Shown here: one piece after another, positions 8,205-34,300 of the stretch
Position numbering within the stretch: position 1 is the stretch's first letter
Layout: each line of letters opens with the position of its first letter
Assembly (NCBI RefSeq): GCF_026626705.1
Contig: NZ_JAPNKC010000001.1
Coordinates: forward strand, 11,680,001-11,744,000
Reading direction: 5' to 3'
Source of the DNA: Pyxidicoccus sp. MSG2
GTDB taxonomy: Bacteria; Myxococcota; Myxococcia; Myxococcales; Myxococcaceae
DNA: 64,000 bases
Made by a program: the position numbers and the translations under genes
Notes under the pieces: generated by a model
Database searches by the model: none
The model's input: only the letters and a program-made list of their open reading frames with translations
What the model was told of the DNA's origin: nothing

Positions 8205-9512
8205 TCAGCCCACGCTCGCGCTCACGCCTCGGGGACGGGGCAGGAAGCTCTCGAGCGTGGCCGCATCCGCTTCAGCGGACTCCGCCTCGCGAAAGCGCAG
8301 GCTCATCTGCGCGAGCGCCCGGGCGTGGGCCGGACTGCCCATCACGGAGCCCAGCAGCGAGAGCAGGGTGTCGGCTGTCAGTGCGTCCACGGTGCCCTGG
8401 ACTCCGAGCCCGTGGTGCACGACGAGCCGGCTCACGTCGGGCTGGTCGTCCTTCATGGGCAGCGCCACCATGGGCACGCCGAAGTAGATGCACTCCTTCA
8501 CGCTGTTGAAGCCACCGTGGGTGACCATCGCCGCGGCCCTGCGCAGGAGCTGGAGCTGGGGCGCATGCCGCACGGCCACCACGCGGGCCGGACCTCCGTC
8601 GAACTCCGTCGGGTCGATCGCGGCCCCCACCGCGAGGACGAACTGCCATTCCGGCCGCCGTGCCGCTGCCTCACGCGCCACGTTCAGCACCTGGTGTGCC
8701 AGACCGGAGGAGGCCAGGGTGCCCAGCGAGAAGAAGATGAGCGGCCGGTCCCCCTGGAGTCGCTCCCAGGGAAAGTCTGGCTCCTGGCGCTCCAGGTCGA
8801 TGGAAGGCCCCAAATGGTAGACGCGCTCCCGCCCCTCGGGAGTGCTCGGGGTGGCGAACGCCTCGGGGAAGAGCACCAGGTCTCGCAGGAGCGGGAGCTG
8901 GAAGGGTGGGAAGCCGACGGGCTCCATCGGGCAGCCATGCTTGAGCGCGAGCCGCCGGTGATACTCCTGGAAGCGCGGCACCAAGCCCAGCCGGGCGAGC
9001 AGGACCTCGCCCCAGCGCAGCACGCTCATTCGCGCGCTACTCCTCGGCCTTCCCGCGCCTGTCGGGAGCAGGTGCATCAGATGCGGCGGGAGGGTGGTGT
9101 TCAGGCGAGCCACCGGAACCCGGTGGCCGTGACACACGATGGGCAGGTCGATGACCCGGTCATCGCAGAGGACGAGGTCCGGGCGGAGGGCCTCGAGCAG
9201 CCGGTCGTATTCGCCGTCCAGCGCCGCCTGGAGCAGGGCATTGCGGCGCCGGACATGATCTCTCACGAGGCGGCGCAGTTCCCGGCCCCGGAGCTGGGAG
9301 GCATTGCTCGTGAGCTCCGCCAGCAGGCCCTTCGGGAAGATGTCACCGAAGACGGGCAGGAACTCGAAGCCCTCTGCCTGGAGCGCGGCTTCGACATCCG
9401 GCAGGGAGCAGTAGACCACCCGGTGTCCGCGCGCCCGGAGCGTCTTCGCGAGCCTCAGGGTGGGATTGACATGCCCGGCCAGCGGCAGCGGAGCGAAGAG
9501 GATTGTGGCCAC
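8205..9512 (-). CDS. MGT-type glycosyltransferase (GT1/GT28-like)
   Basis: A 435-residue GT-B enzyme, likely transferring a sugar from an NDP-sugar to a small hydrophobic acceptor in the cytosol. The N-terminal loop ILFAPLPLAGHVNPTLRLA and the C-terminal donor region (HAPQLQLLRRAAAMVTHGG, then FNSVKECIYFGVPMVALPM) are typical of the macrolide glycosyltransferase group. I start it at GTG 9512, which has GGAGG four bases upstream and aligns with the paralogue at 13752-15050. An upstream TTG at 9533 is less likely. It converges with the ABC gene and diverges from the next gene. Confidence 0.85.
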   Translation of the reverse strand: MATILFAPLPLAGHVNPTLRLAKTLRARGHRVVYCSLPDVEAALQAEGFEFLPVFGDIFPKGLLAELTSNASQLRGRELRRLVRDHVRRRNALLQAALDGEYDRLLEALRPDLVLCDDRVIDLPIVCHGHRVPVARLNTTLPPHLMHLLPTGAGRPRSSARMSVLRWGEVLLARLGLVPRFQEYHRRLALKHGCPMEPVGFPPFQLPLLRDLVLFPEAFATPSTPEGRERVYHLGPSIDLERQEPDFPWERLQGDRPLIFFSLGTLASSGLAHQVLNVAREAAARRPEWQFVLAVGAAIDPTEFDGGPARVVAVRHAPQLQLLRRAAAMVTHGGFNSVKECIYFGVPMVALPMKDDQPDVSRLVVHHGLGVQGTVDALTADTLLSLLGSVMGSPAHARALAQMSLRFREAESAEADAATLESFLPRPRGVSASVG

Positions 9513-9598
9513 GCGGCCTCCGAAGTGCCCCAACCAGCGTCCCGCCTGGGCTCGCGGGGACCGGCCGTTCTATACCCTGAACCGTGGAGCTCCGACAC

Positions 9599-10483
9599 AT
9601 GAAGGTGCCTCAGCCGTTCTTCCAGCTGGCGAACTCGCTCCTTCACCCCACGCAGTACGACACCCCTCTCCTGTACCCCTGGCGCACGCACTTCCTGCTG
9701 CGCTACCTGCGGTGGCAGCACAATGCCCGCTTCGGCGCGCGCGTCTCGCTGGAGGGCCCGCAGAAGCTCTGCGTCATCCTCCTGGCGTGGAAGCGGTTGC
9801 ACAACATGCAGCCCATCGTCCGCAGCCTGCTCCGCGCGGACTTCGTCGACCGCATCATCGTCTCCAACAACAACCCCGAGTACAGGATCGCCGACTGGGT
9901 GACCCTGCGCGACGAGCGCCTCCGCCTCGTGGATCAGCCGAGGCGGCGAGCCCCGGGACTTCGCTTCGAGCTCGCCCGGGACGAGGGCGCCAGCTACTTC
10001 ATGAGCATCGACGATGACGTCTTCCTGTATCCGGAGCAGGTGAAACGCCTCTTCGCCGAGCTGCTGGCGCGGCCACAGGCGCCGCATGGCATCCAGGGGG
10101 AGCGCTTCGTCGGGGATGTGACGGTCAGCCGGACGGTGCCCATGGCGCTCCGTCAGGGCTGGCAGGTGGCCATCCGCGACCGGGAAGAGCAGGTCGACGT
10201 CATCAACACCGTCTACACGTTCACCGCCGCGCACGTCGAAGCGCTGTACCAGCGGGCGCACAGGCTCGGTATCGACGTCGCGGAGATGAGCAACGGCGAG
10301 GACCTCCTGCTCAGCGCGAGTGGCACCGAGCGCCCGTACATCCACGATGTCGGCCAGGTGGCCGAGTGTCTCTCCTCCACCCAGATGGGGGTGTCCACCT
10401 GGCGGACGCGCGAGAACTTCTTCCGTGAGCGCACGGAGCTGTTCAAGGCGCTGCAGGAGCCGCGAAGCCGTGAGAGTGCGTGA
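9599..10483 (+). CDS. Glycosyltransferase, GT64 (exostosin C-terminal)-like
   Basis: A 294-residue probable GT-A transferase. CVILLAWKRLHNMQPIVRSL and IIVSNNNPEYR match the nucleotide-sugar fold of the GT64/exostosin-like group. FMSIDDDVFLYPEQVKRLF carries the DxD metal-binding motif. No membrane segment or signal peptide is seen. I chose ATG 9599 because GGAG stands at 9587-9590; GTG 9584 has no ribosome site. The sugar and acceptor are unknown. GT64 assignment is inferred from the motif layout; a GT2-like enzyme is the alternative. Confidence 0.7.
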   Translation: MKVPQPFFQLANSLLHPTQYDTPLLYPWRTHFLLRYLRWQHNARFGARVSLEGPQKLCVILLAWKRLHNMQPIVRSLLRADFVDRIIVSNNNPEYRIADWVTLRDERLRLVDQPRRRAPGLRFELARDEGASYFMSIDDDVFLYPEQVKRLFAELLARPQAPHGIQGERFVGDVTVSRTVPMALRQGWQVAIRDREEQVDVINTVYTFTAAHVEALYQRAHRLGIDVAEMSNGEDLLLSASGTERPYIHDVGQVAECLSSTQMGVSTWRTRENFFRERTELFKALQEPRSRESA

Positions 10484-10526
10484 GAGGCGCGCGCATTCCG
10501 GGGGAGGGGAAGGGGAGCCGCAAGCA

Positions 10527-10547
10527 GGGCCTCGCGAGTCGAGGCCC
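10527..10547 (+). other. Perfect hairpin in the 10484-10605 gap
   Basis: GGGCCTCG (10527-10534) and CGAGGCCC (10540-10547) form a perfect 8-base stem with loop CGAGT. There is no U tract, so it is not a classical terminator. It may reduce readthrough or act as an RNA structure before the next gene. Confidence 0.4.
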
Positions 10548-10605
10548 GGCCGGGAACCGGGGTGCTCAGGTCCGCACCCGTCACTGAAGCTCTGGGAGCG
10601 CAGCG

Positions 10606-12336
10606 ATGCTGAATGAAGCCAGTCGGGAAGAGCGGATGGCGCTGTGGATGTGGGCGTCCTTCGGTGCCTTGCTGAGCCTGCAGGTGGCCGTCTGGTTGCT
10701 CCTCAACGGCTATCGGTTCGGCATCTTCGACCAATCCATCCACCTGCCGTACCTGCTGCGGGAGATGGACCCGTCCTTCCTGCGGGGGGACGTCCTGGTG
10801 GATGCCTATACGTACCACCCGTCGCTCTTCTGGCGGCTGCAGGCCCTGTTCACCTCGCTCGTTCCGGTGGAGACGCTCTATCTGGCCCTCCACGTCGTCT
10901 CGGTGGCGGCGATGCTGGCGGGGACGGCGGCCCTCGCGCGGGCCCTGCTTGCCCGGGAGCACGGGCCGTGGGCCGCGCTGCTCGCACCGTGCCTGGTGCT
11001 GCTCTCCAAGCCCACCATCGCCGCGATTCCGATGCTGGATCCGCTGGTGCTCAACCGGACCTTCGTCCTGGGGCCGCACCTGTTCGCGCTCGCGCTGGGC
11101 ATCCAGCGCCGCTACCACGCGGCCCTCTTCATCGTGGGGCTGACCTTCCTCATCCACCCCACCACGTCGATGCACGTGGCCTTCCTCGTGTGGCTCGCGG
11201 CCCTGGCCGACCCCGAGCGCCGGCGGGCCGCGCTCACGGGGACGCTGGTGTGCCTCGCGGCGGCCTCGCCCCTGCTGGCCCTGATGCTGCTGAACCGCTC
11301 CTTCTCCGGCGTGCCCTTCCCGCCGCCACCCGATTGGATCCTGCTCACCCGGATGCTGCTCGGCCTGCACCACTACCCCAGCGAGTGGGGGTGGTACTCC
11401 TGGATGCTGGGGCTGGCGCCGCTCCTCGTTCTCGCCGGCGCCCTCCGGGCCCGCCGCTCGCGGCCGGTCGAAATCTACCTGGTGGGCATCGCCATCCTCT
11501 TCGTCGTGGGGACGCTCGGCGCGGAGGTGCTGACCATTCCCTCCGTGTTGCACCTGCACGTGCTGCAGAGCACCCGGCTGCTGAGCTTCCTCGCCGCCGC
11601 CTGCGGGAGCCGGTGGATTCTCGACACCTGGCCGGCCGGGGGCCACGGCAACGCCCGGGGCTGGGCGGTGGCCGTCCTGGTGACGCTGACCCAGTTCCCC
11701 ATCCCGGGGTTGCAGCCGGTCATCCTGCTGGTGCTGCTCGGGGTGGTCCTCCTCAATCCGCCGAAGCGGGAGCTCGCCACGCGCGTGTCGCCCGGCGCCA
11801 TCCTGCTCCTCACGCTCGTGCTGGGCGGCATCGTCTCGGGCGTGAGGCGCTACGTGCTGCATGCCCCGCCGGAGTTCCAGCCGCGGTTCGAGACGCTCCA
11901 GGGCGCCCGGTTGATGCACTGGGCCCGTGAGCACCTGCCCCGCGACGCCGTGGTCGCCATCCCTCCCTACCTCACGGAGCCGCTGACAGGGTTCCGCTAT
12001 GGCACCGGCCGCTCCATCGTCGGCACCCTCAAGGATGGAGGCGAGGTCTCCTTCAGCATCGCCTTCATGAAGGACTGGAAGGAGCGCATCGAGGCGCTCT
12101 GCGACTGCAAGCCCTTCGTGGCGCCTGGCGGAGGGGGCCTCGCGCTGTACGGCGTGTTCACGCTCCCTCAGGTGGTGCTCGACGGCTACCGGAAGGCGGA
12201 TGCCGAGCGCTTCCGCTCGTTCGCCACGCGGTTCGGCGCGACGCACGCCGTCGTCGAGGCGAAGGGCGCGACGCAGCCCGACCTGCCGCTCGAATACGAA
12301 GACGACGAGTTCAAGCTGTACCGCATCCGTCCCTGA
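10606..12336 (+). CDS. Multi-spanning membrane protein, GT-C-like
   Basis: A 576-residue polytopic inner-membrane protein with about ten to twelve hydrophobic helices in the first 430 residues and a soluble C-terminal domain of about 150 residues. The first extracytoplasmic loop contains FGIFDQSIHLPYLL, an acidic residue after the first helix as seen in GT-C glycosyltransferases, and later HPTTSMHVAFLVWL. The ATG has a GGGAG run about ten bases upstream. I do not recognise the family with certainty. A polyprenyl-sugar-dependent transferase is an inference from topology and from its place between GT64-like and GT87-like genes. Its end lies six bases from the convergent next gene. Confidence 0.6.
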   Translation: MLNEASREERMALWMWASFGALLSLQVAVWLLLNGYRFGIFDQSIHLPYLLREMDPSFLRGDVLVDAYTYHPSLFWRLQALFTSLVPVETLYLALHVVSVAAMLAGTAALARALLAREHGPWAALLAPCLVLLSKPTIAAIPMLDPLVLNRTFVLGPHLFALALGIQRRYHAALFIVGLTFLIHPTTSMHVAFLVWLAALADPERRRAALTGTLVCLAAASPLLALMLLNRSFSGVPFPPPPDWILLTRMLLGLHHYPSEWGWYSWMLGLAPLLVLAGALRARRSRPVEIYLVGIAILFVVGTLGAEVLTIPSVLHLHVLQSTRLLSFLAAACGSRWILDTWPAGGHGNARGWAVAVLVTLTQFPIPGLQPVILLVLLGVVLLNPPKRELATRVSPGAILLLTLVLGGIVSGVRRYVLHAPPEFQPRFETLQGARLMHWAREHLPRDAVVAIPPYLTEPLTGFRYGTGRSIVGTLKDGGEVSFSIAFMKDWKERIEALCDCKPFVAPGGGGLALYGVFTLPQVVLDGYRKADAERFRSFATRFGATHAVVEAKGATQPDLPLEYEDDEFKLYRIRP

Positions 12337-12342
12337 GGGGCC

Positions 12343-13698
12343 CTACGGGGACGGCGGGGCGCTCAGGAGGGCGTCTCCGGACGGGGCCGCCTCCTCCGGG
12401 GCCTGAGCCCGCGCCAGGCGCAGCACCCGGGCGCTCGTGACGGCCCACACGACGATGGCCGCCAGGGAGCGCAGGGTGGCCACCGCCAGTGAGACGGGAG
12501 GCGATAGCGGACCGAAGACGAAGGGGTTCAGCGGCAGCAGGACAATCAGGAACGCCAGCACGGCCCGGGCCGTGGGGCTCGCTCCTGGCTCCAGCACGGC
12601 ATGCCGCAGCAGCAGGAGCAGCGCCGGCAGCAGGAACACGAGGTGGTGCCCCCAGGAGAGGGGGGAGAGCTCGAAGGCCGCGCCCAACGCGAGGCAGAGC
12701 TCCGCGCTGGCGAGCTCGGAGGTCTGGGGCACGCGGCTGGAGCGCCACAGCACCACGGCCGTCCACCCCAGGACGAGGGCGCACAGGAGGCTCGGCACCG
12801 CGGAGGCGAGCCAGGGCGGGCCGGCCAGCGTGGGGAAGAGGGGGTTCTGGACGAGGAAGCGCGCCGTCATGCCCGGGATGCTCAGGTTCATGGGCCCGGC
12901 GATGGTTGGCAGTCCCCGCGGAACCTGGACGACGGAGCTGGCCCGGACGATGTGCTCGAGCCAGCCACCCCAGGCGTCGAAGGAGAACACCGCCGCGGAC
13001 AGGCCCACGCCCAGGATGAGCGAGACGGTGGACGCCACGAGCAGTGACACCCGCCGGCGCAGGAGCACCGGCAGCAGCAACAGGCCGAGGTGCAGCTTGA
13101 TGAAGACCACGAGCGCCGCGGCCAGGCCGCCCGCCGCCGGGGCCCGCCCGCTCCGGTAGACGTGCCACACGCCGACGACCAGCAGCATCAACAGGAGGTT
13201 GATCTGCCCGGCGCTGATGGTCTCGTACAGGGGCGCGAAGAGGAGGATGTATCCGGCGCTCGTCCACGCGAAGCGGCGCGAGCCGCCCTGACCCACCGTG
13301 CGCACCAGGAAGGCCATCATCGCCACCAGGGCCAGCAGGTTCAGCGCGAACAGCGCCCGCGCGGCGGGGAGCGGCTCCAGCCACTGCAGCGGTCCGAAGG
13401 CCAGCAGCGCCACCGGGGTGTAGAGGAACGGCGGCACCTCCATGCGGTCCGGCATCGAGCGCTCCCGCGCGGCCTGGAGCGCCCCGGCGCCATAGGGCGA
13501 GGCCTTCTCCACGAACGCCGTCCGGGCCGCCGCCCAGTACGACGAGAAGTCGATGTCCCGGTAGGGCTCCGGAATCACGAACGCCTTCACGGCGAGCAGG
13601 ATGGCGACAAAGGCGATGAACGACAGCACCAGCGCCCACGCAGGCAGGAAGGGCCGCACCGCGCGCGAGGCAGTCACAGGCTTCTGGGTCAAAGGCAT
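12343..13698 (-). CDS. GT87-like membrane glycosyltransferase (DUF2029 type)
   Basis: A 451-residue protein with about ten membrane segments. IDFSSYWAAARTAFVEKASPYG, VPPFLYTPVALLAFGPL and ETISAGQINLLLMLLVVG are the hallmark regions of the GT87 (DUF2029) family. Characterised GT87 members are mannosyltransferases that use polyprenyl-phosphate-mannose on the extracytoplasmic side. The donor here is unknown. It lies 53 bases downstream of the MGT gene at 13752-15050 on the same strand, so the two probably form one transcript. No clear ribosome site precedes the ATG. Confidence 0.8.
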   Translation of the reverse strand: MPLTQKPVTASRAVRPFLPAWALVLSFIAFVAILLAVKAFVIPEPYRDIDFSSYWAAARTAFVEKASPYGAGALQAARERSMPDRMEVPPFLYTPVALLAFGPLQWLEPLPAARALFALNLLALVAMMAFLVRTVGQGGSRRFAWTSAGYILLFAPLYETISAGQINLLLMLLVVGVWHVYRSGRAPAAGGLAAALVVFIKLHLGLLLLPVLLRRRVSLLVASTVSLILGVGLSAAVFSFDAWGGWLEHIVRASSVVQVPRGLPTIAGPMNLSIPGMTARFLVQNPLFPTLAGPPWLASAVPSLLCALVLGWTAVVLWRSSRVPQTSELASAELCLALGAAFELSPLSWGHHLVFLLPALLLLLRHAVLEPGASPTARAVLAFLIVLLPLNPFVFGPLSPPVSLAVATLRSLAAIVVWAVTSARVLRLARAQAPEEAAPSGDALLSAPPSP

Positions 13699-13751
13699 AT
13701 GTCGTTTGTGTTGCGCAGGCCGGGGTCGAGCTGGGTTCGAAACGTCTGGGC

Positions 13752-15050
13752 TCAGGCGGAGACGGCGGCCCGGGGCGTCTGGCCAGGCTGGAAGCTCCGG
13801 AGGATGCCGTCGATGACCGCCGCGGTGCGCCCGGGCGCATCGGTCTCCTGGAACCGCGCCTGCATCCGGGTGACGGCGTTCCGGTAGGACGGATTGCCGA
13901 GCACCTCGTCCAGATGGGCCAGCACGCTCTTCGCCGTGAACTCCTCGGGCGGCAGGCAGGTCCCCACGCCGTGGTGCGCCGCGAGCCGCGCGATGGCCGG
14001 CTGGTCATGCTGCAGCGGCACCGCCACCATGGGGACGCCGAAGTAGATGCACTCCTTCACGCTGTTGGTGCCGCCATGGTTCACCATGACGTCCACCTTC
14101 TGCAGGAGCCGCAACTGCGGTGCGTGGCCCACGACGAGCGCATTCGCCGGGGCCGCGCCGAGCGTCTCGGGCGGCAGGGCTCCGCCCACCGCGAGCACGA
14201 AGCTCCAGTCCGGCCGCTGGGTGGCGGCCTCGAGCATGGCGTGCACCAGCCGTGGCGCCCTGGGCGTGGAGAAGGCCAGGGTCCCCAGCGAGAAGAAGAC
14301 CAGCGGCCTGCCCTGGGGAATCCGCTCCCAGGGGAGGTCCGGCTCCTGGCGCTCCACGTCGACGAGCGGCCCCACGTGGTAGCGCTCTCCGGGGGCGTTC
14401 CTCCCCGAGCCGATGAACTCCTCGGGGAAGAAGAGGAGGTCCGCCATGGGGCGCCCATTCCGCTGGAGCGCGGCCATGTGCAGCCGTCCCGGGTAGCCGT
14501 ACTTGCGGGCGAGCTGGTCGAAGTACCAGCTCATGCGGGGCGCCAGACTCAGCGCGGACAGGACGCGCTCCACGGAGCGGGGCGGCGGCTTGTGGACACG
14601 CCCTGGCGCTTCCGGAGGAAGCAGCTGGGGTGGCACCGTCACACTGAAGCGGACGGTGGGCACGCCCAGGCCGTAGGTGGCGGGAGGCATGTGACGCAGC
14701 TTCTCGTCGTAGAGAATCAGGTCCGGCCGCAGCGGCCCCAGCCGCCGCTCCAACTCCCCATCCAGCAGCGCCCGGAGCATTCCGTCCTGGCGCCGGACCT
14801 CCTGGCGCATCAGCTTCAGCAGCGCCAGCAGGTTGCCGGAGCGTGACGGTCTCGTGTCCAGCGAGCCGGTAGGATACGCGGCCTCGAAGAGCGGCTCGAA
14901 GGCGAACCCCTCCGCGCGCAGCCTCGGTCCCATGTCCGCCATGGACGCGTAGACGACCGAATGCCCCGCATCCCGCAGCGATTTCGCGAGCTTGAGTGTG
15001 GGATTGACGTGGCCCGGAACCGGGAGCGGGATGATGACGATGCTGGCCAT
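13752..15050 (-). CDS. MGT-type glycosyltransferase (GT1/GT28-like), second copy
   Basis: A 432-residue paralogue of the enzyme at 8205-9512. It has the same N-terminal loop IIPLPVPGHVNPTLKLAKSL, the block ERQEPDLPWERIP and then RPLVFFSLGTLAF, and the donor-binding region GHAPQLRLLQKVDVMVNHGG with TNSVKECIYFGVPMVAVPL. It should act in the cytosol on a hydrophobic acceptor. GAGAG lies about nine bases before ATG 15050. It diverges from the first NRPS gene across a 78-base gap with a symmetric dyad, so the two are probably co-regulated. Confidence 0.86.
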   Translation of the reverse strand: MASIVIIPLPVPGHVNPTLKLAKSLRDAGHSVVYASMADMGPRLRAEGFAFEPLFEAAYPTGSLDTRPSRSGNLLALLKLMRQEVRRQDGMLRALLDGELERRLGPLRPDLILYDEKLRHMPPATYGLGVPTVRFSVTVPPQLLPPEAPGRVHKPPPRSVERVLSALSLAPRMSWYFDQLARKYGYPGRLHMAALQRNGRPMADLLFFPEEFIGSGRNAPGERYHVGPLVDVERQEPDLPWERIPQGRPLVFFSLGTLAFSTPRAPRLVHAMLEAATQRPDWSFVLAVGGALPPETLGAAPANALVVGHAPQLRLLQKVDVMVNHGGTNSVKECIYFGVPMVAVPLQHDQPAIARLAAHHGVGTCLPPEEFTAKSVLAHLDEVLGNPSYRNAVTRMQARFQETDAPGRTAAVIDGILRSFQPGQTPRAAVSA

Positions 15051-15073
15051 GTAATCAACTCTCGCTGGAATAG

Positions 15074-15104
15074 CCGTATTTTTAATTTTCTATTAAAAAG
15101 ACGG
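15074..15104. promoter_or_regulatory. AT-rich dyad in the divergent NRPS/glycosyltransferase promoter
   Basis: CCGTATTTTTAAT (15074-15086) and ATTAAAAAGACGG (15092-15104) are inverted repeats matching at 12 of 13 positions around a TTTCT centre. An outer pair CTGGAA (15065-15070) and TTCCAG (15107-15112) flanks it, one base off register. The dyad centre (15089) is 39 and 40 bases from the two divergent start codons. The AT content stands out sharply in this GC-rich DNA. It could be an operator for a dimeric regulator or part of overlapping promoters. I could not assign clean -35/-10 pairs. Confidence 0.55.
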
Positions 15105-15128
15105 GTTTCCAGTTATTTCACGCTGTGA

Positions 15129-31374
<16,246 letters not shown>

Positions 31375-31382
<8 letters not shown>

Positions 31383-34300
31383 GCAGTGGGGGGGGCCCGA
31401 GGAGGCGGTGGCCATCATTGGCATGAGTGGCCGCTTTCCAGGGGCGGAGAGCGCGGAGGCGCTCTGGCGCAATGTGAGCGCGGGCGTGGAGTCGCTCTCC
31501 CTCCTGGGGAGCGATGACCTGGCGGCCGCCGGGGTGGACCCGGCCGTGGCCGCGCAGCCCGGCTATGTCCGGGCCGCCTTCGTGCTGGACGGTGTGGACC
31601 GCTTCGACGCGGGCTTCTTCGGTCTGACGCCGCGCGAGGCCGAGGTGCTGGACCCTCAGCACCGCCTCTTCCTGGAGTGTGCGTGGTCGGCGCTGGAGTC
31701 CGCCGGTTACGACGCGGAGTCCTGGCCGCGCCCCATCGCGCTCTACGCGGGCGCGGGGGCCTCCTCCTACCTGTACTCGAACCTGATGCAGCGGATGGAC
31801 GTGCTCCGCGCGGTGGGCACGTACCAGGTCGGCATCAGCAACGAGAAGGACTTCCTGCCCACGCGGGTGGCGCACAAGCTGGGGCTGCGCGGTCCGTGCG
31901 TCGCGGTGCAGACCGCCTGCTCCACGTCGCTGGTGGCCGTCCACCTGGCCTGCCAGGCGCTGTTGTCGGGCGAGTCCGACCTGGCGCTCGCTGGCGGTGT
32001 GTCCATCTCGCTGCCCCAGCGCGCCGGCTACCTCGCGCGCGAAGGGGACATCCTCTCTCCGGATGGGCACTGCCGCGCCTTCGACGCGCGCTCGCAGGGC
32101 ACCGTGCGGGGTTCCGGGGTCGGCGTGGTGGTGCTCAAGCGGCTGTCGGATGCGATCGAACACGGGGACACCGTTCACGCGGTCATCCTGGGCTCCGCGG
32201 TGAACAACGACGGCTCGGAGCGGGTGGGTTACACCGCGCCGGCCGTGGACGGCCAGGCGGCCGTCGTCACCGAGGCGCTGGGCGTGGCCCGCGTGAAGGC
32301 GGGGAGCCTCCAGTACGTCGAGGCCCATGGCACGGCGACGCCGCTGGGAGACCCCATCGAGGTCTCCGCGCTCAACCACGCGTTCCGCTCGCGGGCGGGC
32401 GCGCCGGGCACCATCGCGCTTGGCTCGCTGAAGACCAACATCGGCCACCTGGACACGGCGGCGGGCATCGCCGGGCTCATCAAGGTGGTGCTCGCCCTGA
32501 AGAACCAGCAGCTTCCTCCCAGCCTGCACTTCGAGCAGCCGAACCCCCGCATCGACTTCGCGGGGGGCCCCTTCTTCGTGAACACCCGCCTTCGTCCCTG
32601 GGAGACGGAAGGCGGGCCCCGGCGCGCGGGCGTCAGCTCCTTCGGCATCGGTGGCACCAACGCGCACGTGGTCCTCGAGGAGGCGCCTCGCGCCCGGGGC
32701 ACGCGCAGCAAGCGCTCCGCCCACCTGCTGGTGCTGTCCGCCCGCGACGAGCGCACCCTGGAGGCGGCCACCGACAACCTGGCCGACCACCTGTCCGGGC
32801 ACCCGGAGCTGGACCTCGGGGACGTGGCCCACACGCTGCTCGCCGGGCGCCGACGCTTCGACTACCGCCGGGTGCTCGTCTGCCGCGACCTGGAGGACGC
32901 GCGCACGGCGCTGGCCTCGCGCGACGCGGCCCGGCTGCTCACCCACGTCCAGGAGGCCACGCAGCGGCAGGTGGTCTTCATGTTCCCCGGCCAGGGCTCC
33001 CAGTACGGGGGCATGGGCCGCGGCCTGTACGAGGAGGTGCCCGTCTTCCGCAAGCACGTGGACGCGTGCTGCGAACACCTGCTCCCGCACCTCGGGCTGG
33101 ACCTGCGCAGGTTCCTCCTGGCGCGAGACGCCGGCACCGGGGAGGCGGATGACCAGCTCCGGCGCACGGCGCTGGCCCAGCCCGCGCTCTTCACCCTGTC
33201 GTATGCGCTGGCGAAGCTGTGGATGTCGTGGGGCGTGAAGCCGCAGGCGATGCTGGGCCACAGCGTGGGGGAGTACGTCGCCGCGTGCCTCGCGGGCGTC
33301 CTGAAGCTGGAGGATGCGCTGGGGCTGGTGGCCGCGCGGGGCAGGCTGATGGAGCAACTGCCAGCGGGCGCGATGCTCTCCGTGCCGCTGCCGGAGAAGG
33401 ACGTGCTGCCGCTGCTGGGGACGGACCTGTCGCTCGCGGCCGTCAACGCGCCCTCGCTGTGCGTGGTGGCGGGCCCGCTGGAGCAGGTGGCCGCGCTCGA
33501 GGCACGGCTCTCCAACGGTGGCGTGGCCGCGCGCCGGCTGCACACGTCCCATGCCTTCCACTCGTCGATGATGACCCCCATCCTGGGGGCGTTCGCGGAG
33601 CGCCTGCGCGCGGTGTCCTGGGCGCCTCCGCTGCTGCCGTGGATCTCGAATGTCACGGGCACCTGGATCACCCCCGCGCAGGCGACGAGCCCGGAGTACT
33701 GGGTCGAGCACCTGCGGCGCACGGTGCGCTTCGGAGACGGGGTGCGGGAGCTGCTCTCCGAGCCCTCTCGCGTCTTCCTGGAGGTCGGCCCCGGCGGGGT
33801 GCTGGGAGCCATCGTCCGGCAGGCGGGACCGGAGCAGCCGGTGGTGGTTGCGTCGATGCGCCACCCGTACGAGGCACGGCCGGACCTGGAGCTGCTGCTG
33901 GGCGCGGCCGGGCGGCTCTGGCTCGCGGGCGCGCGTCTGGACGCGGCGAAGCTCTACGCTTCCGAGCCACGCCAGCGCATCCCGCTCCCCACGTATCCCT
34001 TCCAGCGTGAGCGCTACTGGGTGGACGCCCGGCCCGCCGAGGCGGCCACGCCGGCTCAGCCAGGACGCGTGTCCAAGCGCACGGAAGCCGAGGGCTGGTT
34101 CCATGCGCCGGCCTGGCGCCAGGCCCGGCGGGACGGCCGCCCGAGGCAGGGGGGCCGGTGGCTGGTGTTCGCGCGCGAGCCGAGCGGGCCCGTCGTGGAG
34201 CGGCTGCGCCAGCACGGCGCTGACGTGGTGGAGGTGGTGCCCGGCGAGGACTTCCTCCGGCACGGGCCCCGGTGCTACGCGCTGGACGGCTCCAGGCCCG

